From positions 1 through 64,000 of the forward strand of contig JAGLTS010000011.1 in assembly GCA_023135165.1 (NCBI GenBank): a DNA stretch of 64,000 nt, in the 5' to 3' direction. This stretch comes from Phycisphaerales bacterium (GTDB lineage: Bacteria; Planctomycetota; Phycisphaerae; Phycisphaerales; JAGLTS01). Shown piece by piece: positions 1-8,222 of the stretch. Position numbers and translations under genes: made by a program. The notes under the pieces are model-generated. The model made no database searches. It saw only the letters and a program-made list of their open reading frames with translations, and was not told the DNA's origin. Each line of letters starts with the position of its first letter. The first letter of the stretch is position 1.

Positions 1-29
1 GCGGGGAACACACATTTGCACGTCGTGGG

Positions 30-80
30 GGTCCGCTCGCGTGGACGCGGCGGCTCGCTTCACCACGTGTAGCCCGCATC
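30..80 (+). repeat. Dispersed 51-bp repeat, copy 1 (overlaps a gene 3' end)
   Basis: Matches the reverse complement of 47467-47517 at 45 of 51 positions without gaps. Its first 32 nt also match 20637-20668. The copy spans the stop codon and last codons (DAGYTW) of the sulfotransferase gene and runs on into downstream DNA. A GCGAG/CTCGC inverted repeat lies in the core of copies 2 and 3. Confidence 0.75.
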
Positions 81-818
81 AAGCAGATCATCGCCGAGAC
101 GCTCCTCGAACACTGTGCGCAGCGCATCGTCGAACACATCGCGCCAGTTGCCGGGCGTGACGCGACGAACGTGCTTGGATGGATCTTCCGCCGTCGGCGC
201 CTGCACCTGCGCCGCCAGACCGCGGCTGATCTCTGATCGCACATCCATCGACCAACCGAGATGATCCGCGATGCGTGTGAACCAAGCGTCGAAGTCGCTG
301 ACGAGTTCTTCGTACGTGGTGAGCAACGTACGCGGGTAGCTCCGCATGAAGCGCACAGTCGCGAGAAACTCGTCGATGATCTTGTCCGCCTTGTATCGCA
401 GGACGCCTTTCGCCGGGCCGATCTCGATCAGCCGCCTGCGTTCTTCGAGGAACTGCTCCGGCCGATCGGGCGGCACGGGGTGGCTGTACGCTGTGGAGTA
501 ATACGCGCTGACGGCTGCATCGCGAGGATCGCGCCTGAGCATGATGAGCTTCTTGTCAGCGAATCGGCCGGCGGTCGGCGGCGGATCCTCGACGAGCAGG
601 TCGTACTGATCGGGATACACCCGCGTGGCGAGAACACCCGTCGGCGGGAGGGCCAACGCTTCGATCGATTCACCCCGCACCATCCGGTAGTGTACGGGGA
701 TGTGCTCGATCCCAGGCAGCGCTCGCTGCACCGCTTGGGCGAACCCGCCCGCGACGAACGTCGAAGCGCCCTTGTGTACGCAGCAGATGATGGTTGTCGG
801 ATGATCGCGTCCGGTCAT
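60..818 (-). CDS. PAPS-dependent sulfotransferase family protein
   Basis: A 252-residue protein with the sulfotransferase fold signature; the family moves a sulfuryl group from PAPS to an acceptor, here unknown. The loop VHKGASTF (residues 14-21) lies where the 5'-phosphosulfate loop belongs, LRRDPRDAAVSAYYS (94-108) fits the 3'-phosphate-binding segment, and HVRRVTPGNWRDVF (216-229) resembles the C-terminal GxxGxW region. No signal peptide is seen, so it is probably cytoplasmic. It is transcribed away from alaS. The product PAP could be removed by the phosphatase encoded at 38522-39502. The acceptor could be a glycan or another small molecule; sequence alone does not decide. Confidence 0.8.
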   Translation of the reverse strand: MTGRDHPTTIICCVHKGASTFVAGGFAQAVQRALPGIEHIPVHYRMVRGESIEALALPPTGVLATRVYPDQYDLLVEDPPPTAGRFADKKLIMLRRDPRDAAVSAYYSTAYSHPVPPDRPEQFLEERRRLIEIGPAKGVLRYKADKIIDEFLATVRFMRSYPRTLLTTYEELVSDFDAWFTRIADHLGWSMDVRSEISRGLAAQVQAPTAEDPSKHVRRVTPGNWRDVFDDALRTVFEERLGDDLLDAGYTW

Positions 819-929
819 GGCGTTGCCCCCGTCCTACCGCAGCCGAGTCGGCACCGCAACCCACAGCGCGGTACGATCGGCAAGCCTCACCGCATCACAC
901 TCCTACGCCCCGTACCGGAGCCGCTTTTC

Positions 930-3758
930 GTGCGAACCGCCGCCCAAATCCGCCAAGACTTCCTGGACTTCTTCATGGAGAAGCACGGGCACTCGTTCGT
1001 GCCCTCGTCGCCGGTGATCCCGCATGACGACCCGACGCTGCTTTTCGCCAACGCCGGGATGAACCAGTTCAAGCCCTGCTTCCTCGGCACCGCCCCGCCC
1101 GGCAGCGAGCTGGCCCGACTCACCCGCGCGACCAACAGCCAGAAGTGCATCCGAGCAGGCGGCAAACACAACGACCTTGACGACGTCGGCAAGGACACCT
1201 ACCACCACACGTTCTTCGAGATGCTCGGCAACTGGTCCTTCGGCGACTACTTCAAGAAGGAGGCAATCGCCTGGGCGTGGGATCTGCTCACGAACGTGTG
1301 GGGGCTCGACAAACGCCGCCTCTACGCGACCGTCTTCGGCGGGGATGAGGCGCTCGGTCTCCCGCCCGACGAAGAGGCGGAAGCCCTGTGGAAGAGCGAG
1401 ACGGACATCGACCCCAGCCACGTCCGGCGCTTTGGCACGAAAGACAACTTCTGGGAGATGGGCGAGACCGGCCCGTGCGGACCGTGCAGCGAAATCCACT
1501 ACGACGGCACGCCCAACCTCACCGGCGGCGACCTCGTCAACGCGGACCATCCCGACACCATCGAAATCTGGAACCTCGTCTTCATCCAGTACGACCGGCA
1601 GGATGACGGCTCGCTGCGAACGCTCCCCGCCAAGCACGTGGACACGGGCATGGGCTTTGAGCGCATGGTCCGCATCCTCCAGAACAAGACGAGCAACTAC
1701 GAGACCGATCTGTGGTCCCCCATCTTCGCCGCGATTCAGAAGGCGACCGGCACGCGACCTTACGGCGGCGAACTCGACGACCCGACCAACATCGCCTACC
1801 GCATCATCGCTGACCACATTCGTACGCTGACGCTCGCGATCACGGATGGCGCGCCGCCTTCCAACGAAGGACGAGGCTATGTTCTTCGTCGAATCCTGCG
1901 CCGGGCCGTGCGACACAGCAGGCAAACGCTCGGCGTCAAGGGCGTCTTCTTCGCTGATCTCGTCCCAGCCGTCGTCGATTCGCTCGGGGATGCCTTTCCG
2001 GAACTGAGAAACAGCCCCGACGCCGTGATGGAGATCCTGCGCGAGGAAGAAGAGAGCTTCGGCAGAACGCTCGACCGCGGGATAGCGCTCTTCGAGGAAG
2101 CGGCGAGCCACCCGCAGGCCCACCAGTCGCGCCGAATCCCGGCCGATGCGGCATTCAAGCTGCACGACACGTATGGCTTCCCGATCGACCTGACGGAGAT
2201 CATGGCGCAGGAGCGCGGCATGAGCGTCGATCTCGCTGGATATGAGAAGTTGATGGGAGAGGCGCGCGACCGCGCCCGTGCTGCGGGGCTTGGCGAGGGC
2301 GCCGCGGCACATCTGTCGCTGCCTGCAGAGGCCATCGGCGCGCTTCGCAAGGAGGGGATCGCCGCAACGGATGACTCCCCGAAGTTCGACGCCACACAGA
2401 CGCAAGCGGTCATCACATCAATCTGGGATGGAACGCAATTCGTCGAGCGAGTCGAGGCGAGCGATCAACACATCGCAGTCCTGACCGACCGCACGACGTT
2501 CTATGCCGCAATGGGCGGGCAGGTCGCGGACACCGGCACCGTCGCCGTAGCGGGCGGCAAGCTCGATGTGATCGATACGCAAACTGCGGGTGAGTACATC
2601 CTGCACATCGGCACGGTCACATCCGGCAAGTTGCACGTCGGCGATACAGTGACGACGACGGTCGATGCCAACCGACGCTCACCGATCATGGCGAACCACA
2701 CCGGAACACATCTGCTCAACCTCGCGCTGCGAACCGTGCTCGGCGACCGCATCGAACAGAAAGGCTCGCTCGTCGCGGACGATCGGCTGCGCTTCGACTT
2801 CTCACATTCGCACGCACTGTCACACGACGAGTTGACCGAAGTGCAGCACCTCGTCAACCAGGACATCAACGCGGCGCTCACGGTGCATGCACAGGACGTT
2901 CCGCTTGACCGTGCGAAGAAGGTCCAAGGCGTGCGCGCGGTCTTCGGCGAGGTCTACCCCGACCCGGTGCGCGTCGTGTCGATCGGCGTCCCCGTCGCGG
3001 AGCTCATCGCCAACCCGCATCACGAGAAATGGCGCCAGCATTCCATCGAATTCTGCGGCGGCACGCACCTTCAGTCCACAGCCGATGCGGACGGCTTCGT
3101 CATCGTCAGCGAAGAGGCGGTCGCCAAAGGCATACGCAGGATCGTCGCCGTCACGGGTTCGCAAGCGAGCGACGCGAGGGATCATGCCCACGAGTTGCGC
3201 CGCCGACTGTACGAGGCGGAGAAACTCCCCGTCGAGGCGCTGGCGAAGGAAGCCCAGGCGCTGGCCCGGCAGCTCGACAGCGCGATGCTGCCCGCCGGCG
3301 AGCGAATGGAGCTGCGCGGCGTGCTGAGCGAACTGCAGGCAAAGGTCAAGGCTGTGGCGAAAACAGCGGCTGCGGGTGATCGAGACCGTGTGCTCACCGA
3401 AGCGAGCAAGCTCGCGGATGCCGCAACGGGCGAGGCGATCGTCCTGGAACTGCCCGGCGCCGTCGGCCAGACGATTCGCAACGCCATGGATGTGTTCAAA
3501 TCCAAACATCCGGACAGCGCGATCCTGCTGGCGAGCGGCGATGAAGAAGCCGGGAAGGTCGCGATCATCGCGCGCGTGCCCGAGGCGCTCATCAAGCGAG
3601 GGCTCAAGGCGGGTGACTGGGTCCGCACCGCGGCCCAAGCGTGCGGCGGCAAGGGCGGCGGGCGACCCGATTCAGCCCAGGCGGGCGGCAAGGAGCTATG
3701 CAAGCTCCCCGAAGCGCTCGACGCGGCGATCCGGTTCGCACATGAGAAACTTCGATAA
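930..3758 (+). CDS. alaS: Alanine--tRNA ligase
   Basis: Cytoplasmic enzyme that charges tRNA-Ala. I chose the GTG at 930: an ACCGGAG Shine-Dalgarno lies just upstream and the protein then begins RTAAQIRQDFLDFF, as in the family. The same frame stays open back to 261, but that part is antisense to the sulfotransferase gene. From 930 the protein has 942 residues, somewhat longer than the E. coli enzyme (876). The class II catalytic core is N-terminal (GMNQFKPCF, TYHHTFFEMLGNW). The editing-domain zinc ligands are visible: H590 and H594 (HTGTH), C709 and H713 (CGGTH). The C-Ala domain ends with the glycine-rich GGRPDSAQAGG. An AIM24-family gene follows 21 nt later. Confidence 0.97.
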   Translation: MRTAAQIRQDFLDFFMEKHGHSFVPSSPVIPHDDPTLLFANAGMNQFKPCFLGTAPPGSELARLTRATNSQKCIRAGGKHNDLDDVGKDTYHHTFFEMLGNWSFGDYFKKEAIAWAWDLLTNVWGLDKRRLYATVFGGDEALGLPPDEEAEALWKSETDIDPSHVRRFGTKDNFWEMGETGPCGPCSEIHYDGTPNLTGGDLVNADHPDTIEIWNLVFIQYDRQDDGSLRTLPAKHVDTGMGFERMVRILQNKTSNYETDLWSPIFAAIQKATGTRPYGGELDDPTNIAYRIIADHIRTLTLAITDGAPPSNEGRGYVLRRILRRAVRHSRQTLGVKGVFFADLVPAVVDSLGDAFPELRNSPDAVMEILREEEESFGRTLDRGIALFEEAASHPQAHQSRRIPADAAFKLHDTYGFPIDLTEIMAQERGMSVDLAGYEKLMGEARDRARAAGLGEGAAAHLSLPAEAIGALRKEGIAATDDSPKFDATQTQAVITSIWDGTQFVERVEASDQHIAVLTDRTTFYAAMGGQVADTGTVAVAGGKLDVIDTQTAGEYILHIGTVTSGKLHVGDTVTTTVDANRRSPIMANHTGTHLLNLALRTVLGDRIEQKGSLVADDRLRFDFSHSHALSHDELTEVQHLVNQDINAALTVHAQDVPLDRAKKVQGVRAVFGEVYPDPVRVVSIGVPVAELIANPHHEKWRQHSIEFCGGTHLQSTADADGFVIVSEEAVAKGIRRIVAVTGSQASDARDHAHELRRRLYEAEKLPVEALAKEAQALARQLDSAMLPAGERMELRGVLSELQAKVKAVAKTAAAGDRDRVLTEASKLADAATGEAIVLELPGAVGQTIRNAMDVFKSKHPDSAILLASGDEEAGKVAIIARVPEALIKRGLKAGDWVRTAAQACGGKGGGRPDSAQAGGKELCKLPEALDAAIRFAHEKLR

Positions 3759-3779
3759 TCACACGATAAGGAGAGCGAC

Positions 3780-4568
3780 GTGCCTGCCGACATCATCGAC
3801 TACACGATCATTGGAGACGACCTCCAGGCCGTCGTCATCACGCTCGATCCGGGCGAAGCGTGCGTCGCGGAAGCCGGCGCGATGATGTACATGGAAGACG
3901 ACATCGACATGGCGACCGAACTGTCGATGAAACAGGATGGCGGCGGGGTCTTCGGCAAGCTCTTCGAGGCGGGCAAGCGCGTGCTCGCCGGCGAGTCGTT
4001 CTTCATCACGATGTTCGCCAACCAGGGCGGGCAGCGCCGCGATGTCGCGTTCGCCGCACCGTACCCCGGACACATCGTGCCCGTGGAACTCACCGATCAC
4101 GCAGGCACGCTCATCTGTCAGAAGGATGCCTTCCTATGCGCGGCGCGCGGCGTGAGCGTGGACATCTTCTTTAGCAAACGCATCGGCGCGGGGTTCTTCG
4201 GCGGGGAAGGGTTCATCCTCCAACGCCTCTCAGGCGACGGCCTGGCCTTCCTGCACGCGGGCGGCTCGGTGTGGTCCAAGACGCTGCAAGCAGGTGAAAC
4301 GCTGCGCGTTGACACGGGTTGTCTGGTCGCCTTCGAGCAAACGGTCGATTACAACATCGAGATGGTCAAGGGGATCAAGTCGATCTTCTTCGGCGGCGAA
4401 GGGCTGTTTTTCGTCACGCTCAAAGGCCCGGGCACGGTCTGGCTGCAAACGCTGCCGTTCAGCAGGCTCGCCGACCGCATCATTGCCAGCGCACCGGCGC
4501 ACGGCGGCAAATCCAAGGGAGAAGGCTCGGTGCTGGGCGGACTCGGTCGCTTGCTCGACGGCGATTGA
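3780..4568 (+). CDS. TIGR00266 / AIM24 family protein
   Basis: A 262-residue soluble protein of the AIM24 family, a double-psi or beta-roll type fold found in bacteria, archaea and mitochondria. Its biochemical role in bacteria is unknown. Family-like segments are GGVFGKLFEAGKRVLAGES, GEGFILQRLSGDGLAFLHAG and the repeated GGEG turns. The GTG start at 3780 follows AAGGAG with good spacing. It lies 21 nt after alaS on the same strand, so co-transcription is likely, but no functional link is evident. The C-terminal 20 residues are glycine and serine rich and probably unstructured. Confidence 0.85.
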   Translation: MPADIIDYTIIGDDLQAVVITLDPGEACVAEAGAMMYMEDDIDMATELSMKQDGGGVFGKLFEAGKRVLAGESFFITMFANQGGQRRDVAFAAPYPGHIVPVELTDHAGTLICQKDAFLCAARGVSVDIFFSKRIGAGFFGGEGFILQRLSGDGLAFLHAGGSVWSKTLQAGETLRVDTGCLVAFEQTVDYNIEMVKGIKSIFFGGEGLFFVTLKGPGTVWLQTLPFSRLADRIIASAPAHGGKSKGEGSVLGGLGRLLDGD

Positions 4569-4573
4569 CTGCG

Positions 4574-4613
4574 AATCTCAAATCTGAGATCTCAGATCTC
4601 AAATCTGCATTTT
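4574..4613. repeat. Short ATCTCAAATCTG-type repeat tract
   Basis: A quasi-palindromic tract built from permutations of CTCAAATCT and CTGAGATCT. A similar tract lies at 6512-6537. Both tracts are followed by the same 33-bp segment (see 4614-4646). The tract lies between the convergent AIM24-family and DUF4349 genes. Confidence 0.8.
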
Positions 4614-4646
4614 AAGTCTCAGATCGCGGGCACGCCCTTGACCGTC
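4614..4646 (-). repeat. Duplicated 3' end of the NeuD-like gene (gene remnant)
   Basis: Matches 6538-6570 at 31 of 33 positions with a constant offset of 1924 bp. On the minus strand it reads VKGVPAI followed by a stop, the exact C-terminus of the acetyltransferase encoded at 6543-7196. Here no gene body precedes it; instead it abuts the stop codon of the DUF4349 gene (4645-4647) in another frame. The ECF sigma/DUF4349 pair is therefore bracketed by direct copies of this segment. Confidence 0.85.
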
Positions 4647-5820
4647 ACTTGCCTTGGGCGACGTGGTCGGCGGCCTTCTTGATGTGGTTGCGAACGAGCA
4701 AGATCACGACGACCAGCATGATCCACCAGACCAGGCCGGCGACGGCGATCTGCAGGATCTTGGCGATTGTCGCGCTCAACACGTCCAGCCCGGTGCGCCA
4801 TGCGCCGCCAACTCGTTCCGTGAAGCTCGACCACAGCGAAGCTGTCTGCTCCGGCTCTTCGACGTGATCCGCCGGGCGAATAATCACGAGCACGCTGCTG
4901 AGCGAGACCAGGCGGGAGAGCCGATCGCGCTGGGCGACGAGCCGTTCGACGTGGTCGCGCACACCGCTGATTTCCTTGCGCAGTTTCAGGATATCCGTGA
5001 GCGGCGCGTCGTCGCGCTGGGCGAGCAACTCCAGGAGCTCCTCCTCAATACGCCGTTCGTTGCGCAGCCGGGCCTCGACATCAACGACCTGAGATGTGAC
5101 ATCCTCGCCGGACAGCTTCTCTGAGGTCACTTCGCCGAAATCACGCAGGGCGTTGAGCAGTTGGCTGAGCCTGCGCGATGCAATGCGCATGGTGATCTCA
5201 GCTCTCGCGCTTTCACCGGCGCCGCGCAAGCTCGACTCCTGGATGTACTCGCCGCCTGCCTCGCTTATCAACTGGGTGATCGCGTGGAACGCTGCATGCA
5301 CATCATCTGTTCTCAACTCAACGTTCGCCTTCCGCACGACGTGTCGCGTCATGCTGGGGATCGGCGGGATATTGTCGGTCTCGGCTTGGGCAGCCAAACC
5401 TGCAAAAGCCGCGCGGGAAGTCGATAGGTACCGGAAGTCGGTATCCGGCTGGATCTGTGGAGGTGAAAGAACCGGGTCTCCAGCACGCATGGCCTCATCT
5501 GGAACGCTCCCCCTCTCCAGCATGAGCGAATAGTTCTGATCGGCGCTTCCCACGCGCCGGGCGCTGTCTCTCGCCGGAGTGACCATCAGGTTCGGTACGG
5601 TCACCGCGACGAGGACAACGACGAGTGCGGCAAGCGCGAGCGTTGCCGCCACCGGCCAAGGCACCGCGAGGTTGAACAGGCGCAGCAGAGGTCGCTCCGG
5701 CTGGCGTCGGGCTGATTCCGCCTGATCCAGCGCCGCTTTCCAAAGCCCCGGCGTCTCGTCGGACCATGTTGTGAGTTGCCCTAGTTGTGCTGTCACGTCA
5801 GGCATCGGCTCGTCGCTCAT
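4645..5820 (-). CDS. DUF4349 membrane protein, putative sigma-factor partner
   Basis: A 391-residue protein with an N-terminal cytoplasmic segment of about 50 residues, a transmembrane helix (about 53-76), a long extracytoplasmic region containing the DUF4349 core (MTRHVVRKANVELRTDDV through a coiled coil at roughly 230-300), and a second membrane helix near 355-380. Its ATG overlaps the stop of the upstream ECF sigma gene (ATGA), a strong sign of coupled translation. I infer that it acts as, or replaces, a membrane anti-sigma factor; the family itself has no proven function. It lacks an obvious zinc-binding anti-sigma motif in the N-terminal segment. Confidence 0.8.
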   Translation of the reverse strand: MSDEPMPDVTAQLGQLTTWSDETPGLWKAALDQAESARRQPERPLLRLFNLAVPWPVAATLALAALVVVLVAVTVPNLMVTPARDSARRVGSADQNYSLMLERGSVPDEAMRAGDPVLSPPQIQPDTDFRYLSTSRAAFAGLAAQAETDNIPPIPSMTRHVVRKANVELRTDDVHAAFHAITQLISEAGGEYIQESSLRGAGESARAEITMRIASRRLSQLLNALRDFGEVTSEKLSGEDVTSQVVDVEARLRNERRIEEELLELLAQRDDAPLTDILKLRKEISGVRDHVERLVAQRDRLSRLVSLSSVLVIIRPADHVEEPEQTASLWSSFTERVGGAWRTGLDVLSATIAKILQIAVAGLVWWIMLVVVILLVRNHIKKAADHVAQGK

Positions 5821-6377
5821 CGTGACACCTCCGCTGCAAGCTGCTGCCTGAGTTCTTGAAGCCCACTGTGCAAACGCGACTTGAGCGTTCCAAGCGGGAT
5901 CCGCAAGATCTCCGCAGCCATTTCATGTGTCATGTCATGGTGGTAGCAGAGCACAAGCACCTCTCTGCGCGCCGGGGGCAACTGATCGAGTGCTTCGGTC
6001 AACCGTGCGCGCTGTTCGGATCGGCGGATGCTCGCATCCGGTGCCGCCGTGCTGTCGCTCGCCGAATGATGCACATCCAGGCACGCGTGCACCGCCTTTC
6101 CTCGCTGGGCTGCATACCATGATCTGCCGCGGTTGATGAGAATCGTGTAGAGCCACGTTTTGACACTGCTCCTGCGGCGGTACGACCGAGCGCTGCGAAT
6201 CACGCACAACCATGTCTCCTGCACGAGTTCGCAGGCGACGGTCCGCGATCCTCCCGCCAGACCGAGCGCCATGCCGAGCAGTGGTCGTTCGTATCGCTCA
6301 GCCAACTCTCCCAGCGCATCGCGGTCGCCATTGCAGAACGCATGGAGGAGCGCTTCGTCGCTCTGCCGGTCGCTCAT
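5817..6377 (-). CDS. ECF-type RNA polymerase sigma factor
   Basis: A 186-residue sigma-70 family protein of ECF size. Region 2 is at about residues 10-75 (ALGELAERYERPLLGMALGL, ELVQETWLCVI) and region 4 at about 125-180 (LDQLPPARREVLVLCYHHD, AEILRIPLGTLKSRLHSGL). The ATG at 6377 is preceded by AAAGGGG. It is translationally coupled to the downstream DUF4349 membrane protein, the usual arrangement of an ECF sigma factor and its regulator. The pair lies between duplicated copies of the neighbouring acetyltransferase 3' end, suggesting it was inserted or duplicated as a unit. Target promoters are unknown. Confidence 0.92.
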   Translation of the reverse strand: MSDRQSDEALLHAFCNGDRDALGELAERYERPLLGMALGLAGGSRTVACELVQETWLCVIRSARSYRRRSSVKTWLYTILINRGRSWYAAQRGKAVHACLDVHHSASDSTAAPDASIRRSEQRARLTEALDQLPPARREVLVLCYHHDMTHEMAAEILRIPLGTLKSRLHSGLQELRQQLAAEVSR

Positions 6378-6511
6378 GTGCCAGCCCCTTTGACAAGTTT
6401 GACCTGGCTAACACGCCTTTGGTTCGCGCTATCTTGTCCGAATCCGTCAGATTTAGAACGATACGCTCCGGCTCGCTGCAAGAGACCTTGAAAGCTCTCA
6501 CGCGAGGATCG

Positions 6512-6570
6512 ATCTCAAATCTCAGATCTCAAATCTCAAGTCTCAGATCGCAGGCACGCCCTTGACGGTC
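6512..6570. repeat. CTCAAATCT-type tract plus 3' end of NeuD-like gene (second copy)
   Basis: 6512-6537 is a tract of ATCTCAAATCT/CTCAGATCT units. 6538-6570 is the partner of 4614-4646 and here forms the genuine end of the acetyltransferase gene, including its stop codon at 6543-6545. The tract is at the junction between that gene and the region upstream of the ECF sigma gene. Confidence 0.85.
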
Positions 6571-7196
6571 GCGCCGTCGGGGACATTGTGGATGACGACC
6601 GAGCCGGCTGCGATCGTCACGTTTCTGCCGATCCTGATGCGAGGCAGGATTCGCGCCCCCAGACCGACGAGGGAGTCCGCTCCAACGGTGACGCCGCCGC
6701 CGAGGACCACACCGGGCGCGATGTGCGTGAAGTCGCCGATATGGCAGTCGTGCTCAACGATCGCCCCGGAGTTGATGATCGCCCCTCGGCCGATGCTCGC
6801 GGCGGTGTGAATGACACAGCCGGGCCCGGCGAACGCGCCGCCGAACCACTGGGACGTTGGACTGACTTGAGCGGACGGGTGCAGGATGTCCACAGGTTCG
6901 GACGTGTTGCCCGCCAGATCGGCGCAGATCTCCTGGACCTGCCGGCGAATCGCGTTGTCACCGATCCCGACGACAAACAAGGGCGCCAGATCCGGGCTGA
7001 AATCCGCAATCGCGCCCAGCCTCCGGGCGTGCATCGCGGGCATGTCGGCATTTTCGTCATCGTCGAGGAAACCGACGACCTCCCGGCTCATGCGGGCAGC
7101 CTCGGCTACAACCTGGGCGTGCCCCCCGCCGCCGATGATCAGCACCGGCGCCCGGAGAATCACCGTCCTGTTGCCTGCTCCGCCGCCCTGCTGCAT
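6543..7196 (-). CDS. NeuD/PglD-like sugar O- or N-acetyltransferase
   Basis: A 217-residue protein of the NeuD/PglD family. The N-terminal Rossmann-like part carries VLIIGGGGHAQVVAEAAR (residues 18-35), and the C-terminal half is a left-handed beta-helix of hexapeptide repeats (IGRGAIINSGAIVEHDCHIG, then VTVGADSLVGLGARI). Such enzymes use acetyl-CoA to acetylate sialic-acid-like or bacillosamine-type sugars for surface glycans. No glycan-synthesis genes sit beside it, so the substrate is open. The start at 7196 has a weak ribosome binding site; a GTG at 7163 just before the Rossmann motif is an alternative. Its 3' end is the source of, or shares an origin with, the fragment at 4614-4646. Confidence 0.85.
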   Translation of the reverse strand: MQQGGGAGNRTVILRAPVLIIGGGGHAQVVAEAARMSREVVGFLDDDENADMPAMHARRLGAIADFSPDLAPLFVVGIGDNAIRRQVQEICADLAGNTSEPVDILHPSAQVSPTSQWFGGAFAGPGCVIHTAASIGRGAIINSGAIVEHDCHIGDFTHIAPGVVLGGGVTVGADSLVGLGARILPRIRIGRNVTIAAGSVVIHNVPDGATVKGVPAI

Positions 7197-7363
7197 GGGT
7201 CATCGCCTATCACATCGGGTACACACCGACAGCACTGGTTCCGAGAAGAATCGGCAAGAAACGCGCACCAGTCCAGCACGCTTCGGAAACATCCTACCGT
7301 CATTCACAGGCAAGGCCCGGCCCTCCGCAGCCGAACCACACCCACCGAACCACCGGCACGGCG

Positions 7364-7369
7364 TACAAT
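7364..7369 (+). promoter_or_regulatory. -10 element TACAAT for mqnA, leaderless spacing
   Basis: TACAAT ends 6 nt before the mqnA ATG, so a start 6-8 nt downstream of the hexamer would fall at the start codon. No Shine-Dalgarno sequence precedes the ATG and no clear -35 box is present. This points to a leaderless transcript. Confidence 0.6.
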
Positions 7370-7375
7370 CCCGAC

Positions 7376-8218
7376 ATGTCCGACGATCAGGCCAATAACA
7401 TCACCCGCGTCGGCTGCGTGTCGTACCTCAACACGTTGCCGCTGATCGACGGCCTGGATCGGCTGGCGAACCTCTCGCTCTCCTATTCCGTCCCCTCCGC
7501 CCTGCTCGGCCGACTGCTCGCAGGCGAAATCGACCTCGGCCTTATCTCGACGATTGACTACCAGCTAGCGCGCAAGCCGCTCCGACTCGTCGGCGCCGGC
7601 ATGATCGGGTGCGACGGCCCGACGCTGACGGTCCGCGTCTACTCAGCCGTCCCGGCGGATCAGATCACGACCGTGCATGTCGATCGAGAGAGCCACACGT
7701 CCGTCGCCTTGATGCGGATCATCCTGCGCGAGATGCACGGGCGCGATGTGGACATCATCGAGTTCGACGCACGGCAGCGACGGACGGAGGGCCGGGGCGA
7801 TCCCCAGCCTGAAACGATGCTGCTCATCGGCGACAAGGTCGTGACCGATTCTCCGCCGACCGGGCGCTATTCGCACCAGCTCGACCTGGGCGAAGCGTGG
7901 CACGCGCTGACGGGCTTGCCGTTCGTGTACGCCGTCTGGATGTGCCGGGATGACCTTGATGAGAAGCAGGCGCGTCAGATCGCCACGGCTGCCGCGGTGC
8001 TGGATCGTCAGCGTCGCCACAACGTCGAGCGGATCGACCAGCTCCTGGCGCGCAGCGCCGTGCCGCGAGGTTGGCCGATCGACCTCGCCCGTGCATACCT
8101 CACGGACATGCTCCGCTTCGCCGTCGGACAACGTGAACGGCAGGCGATCGAGGTCTTCTTCGACAAAGCGAACCAAGCCGGCCTGACCCCGCGCCGTCGC
8201 CCAACGACCTGGCTGTAG
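7376..8218 (+). CDS. mqnA: Chorismate dehydratase, futalosine menaquinone pathway
   Basis: A 280-residue protein of the MqnA family, which dehydrates chorismate to 3-enolpyruvyl-benzoate in the first step of the futalosine route to menaquinone. Family-typical segments are RVGCVSYLNTLPL at the start, EIDLGLISTIDYQ, RESHTSVALMRIIL, LLIGDKV and DLGEAWHALTGLPFVYAVW. The fold is a periplasmic-binding-protein-like two-lobe one, but there is no signal peptide, fitting a cytoplasmic enzyme. A sigma-like gene begins 4 nt after its stop and is almost certainly co-transcribed. No other mqn gene lies in the window. Confidence 0.93.
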   Translation: MSDDQANNITRVGCVSYLNTLPLIDGLDRLANLSLSYSVPSALLGRLLAGEIDLGLISTIDYQLARKPLRLVGAGMIGCDGPTLTVRVYSAVPADQITTVHVDRESHTSVALMRIILREMHGRDVDIIEFDARQRRTEGRGDPQPETMLLIGDKVVTDSPPTGRYSHQLDLGEAWHALTGLPFVYAVWMCRDDLDEKQARQIATAAAVLDRQRRHNVERIDQLLARSAVPRGWPIDLARAYLTDMLRFAVGQRERQAIEVFFDKANQAGLTPRRRPTTWL

Positions 8219-8222
8219 CACA

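Noticed and set aside
261-929. Open frame joined in frame to the front of alaS
   Set aside because: It is antisense to the sulfotransferase gene, and the family start with a ribosome binding site is at 930.
903-2405. 500-codon minus-strand frame inside alaS
   Set aside because: Antisense shadow of a strongly conserved gene in GC-rich DNA; no family resemblance.
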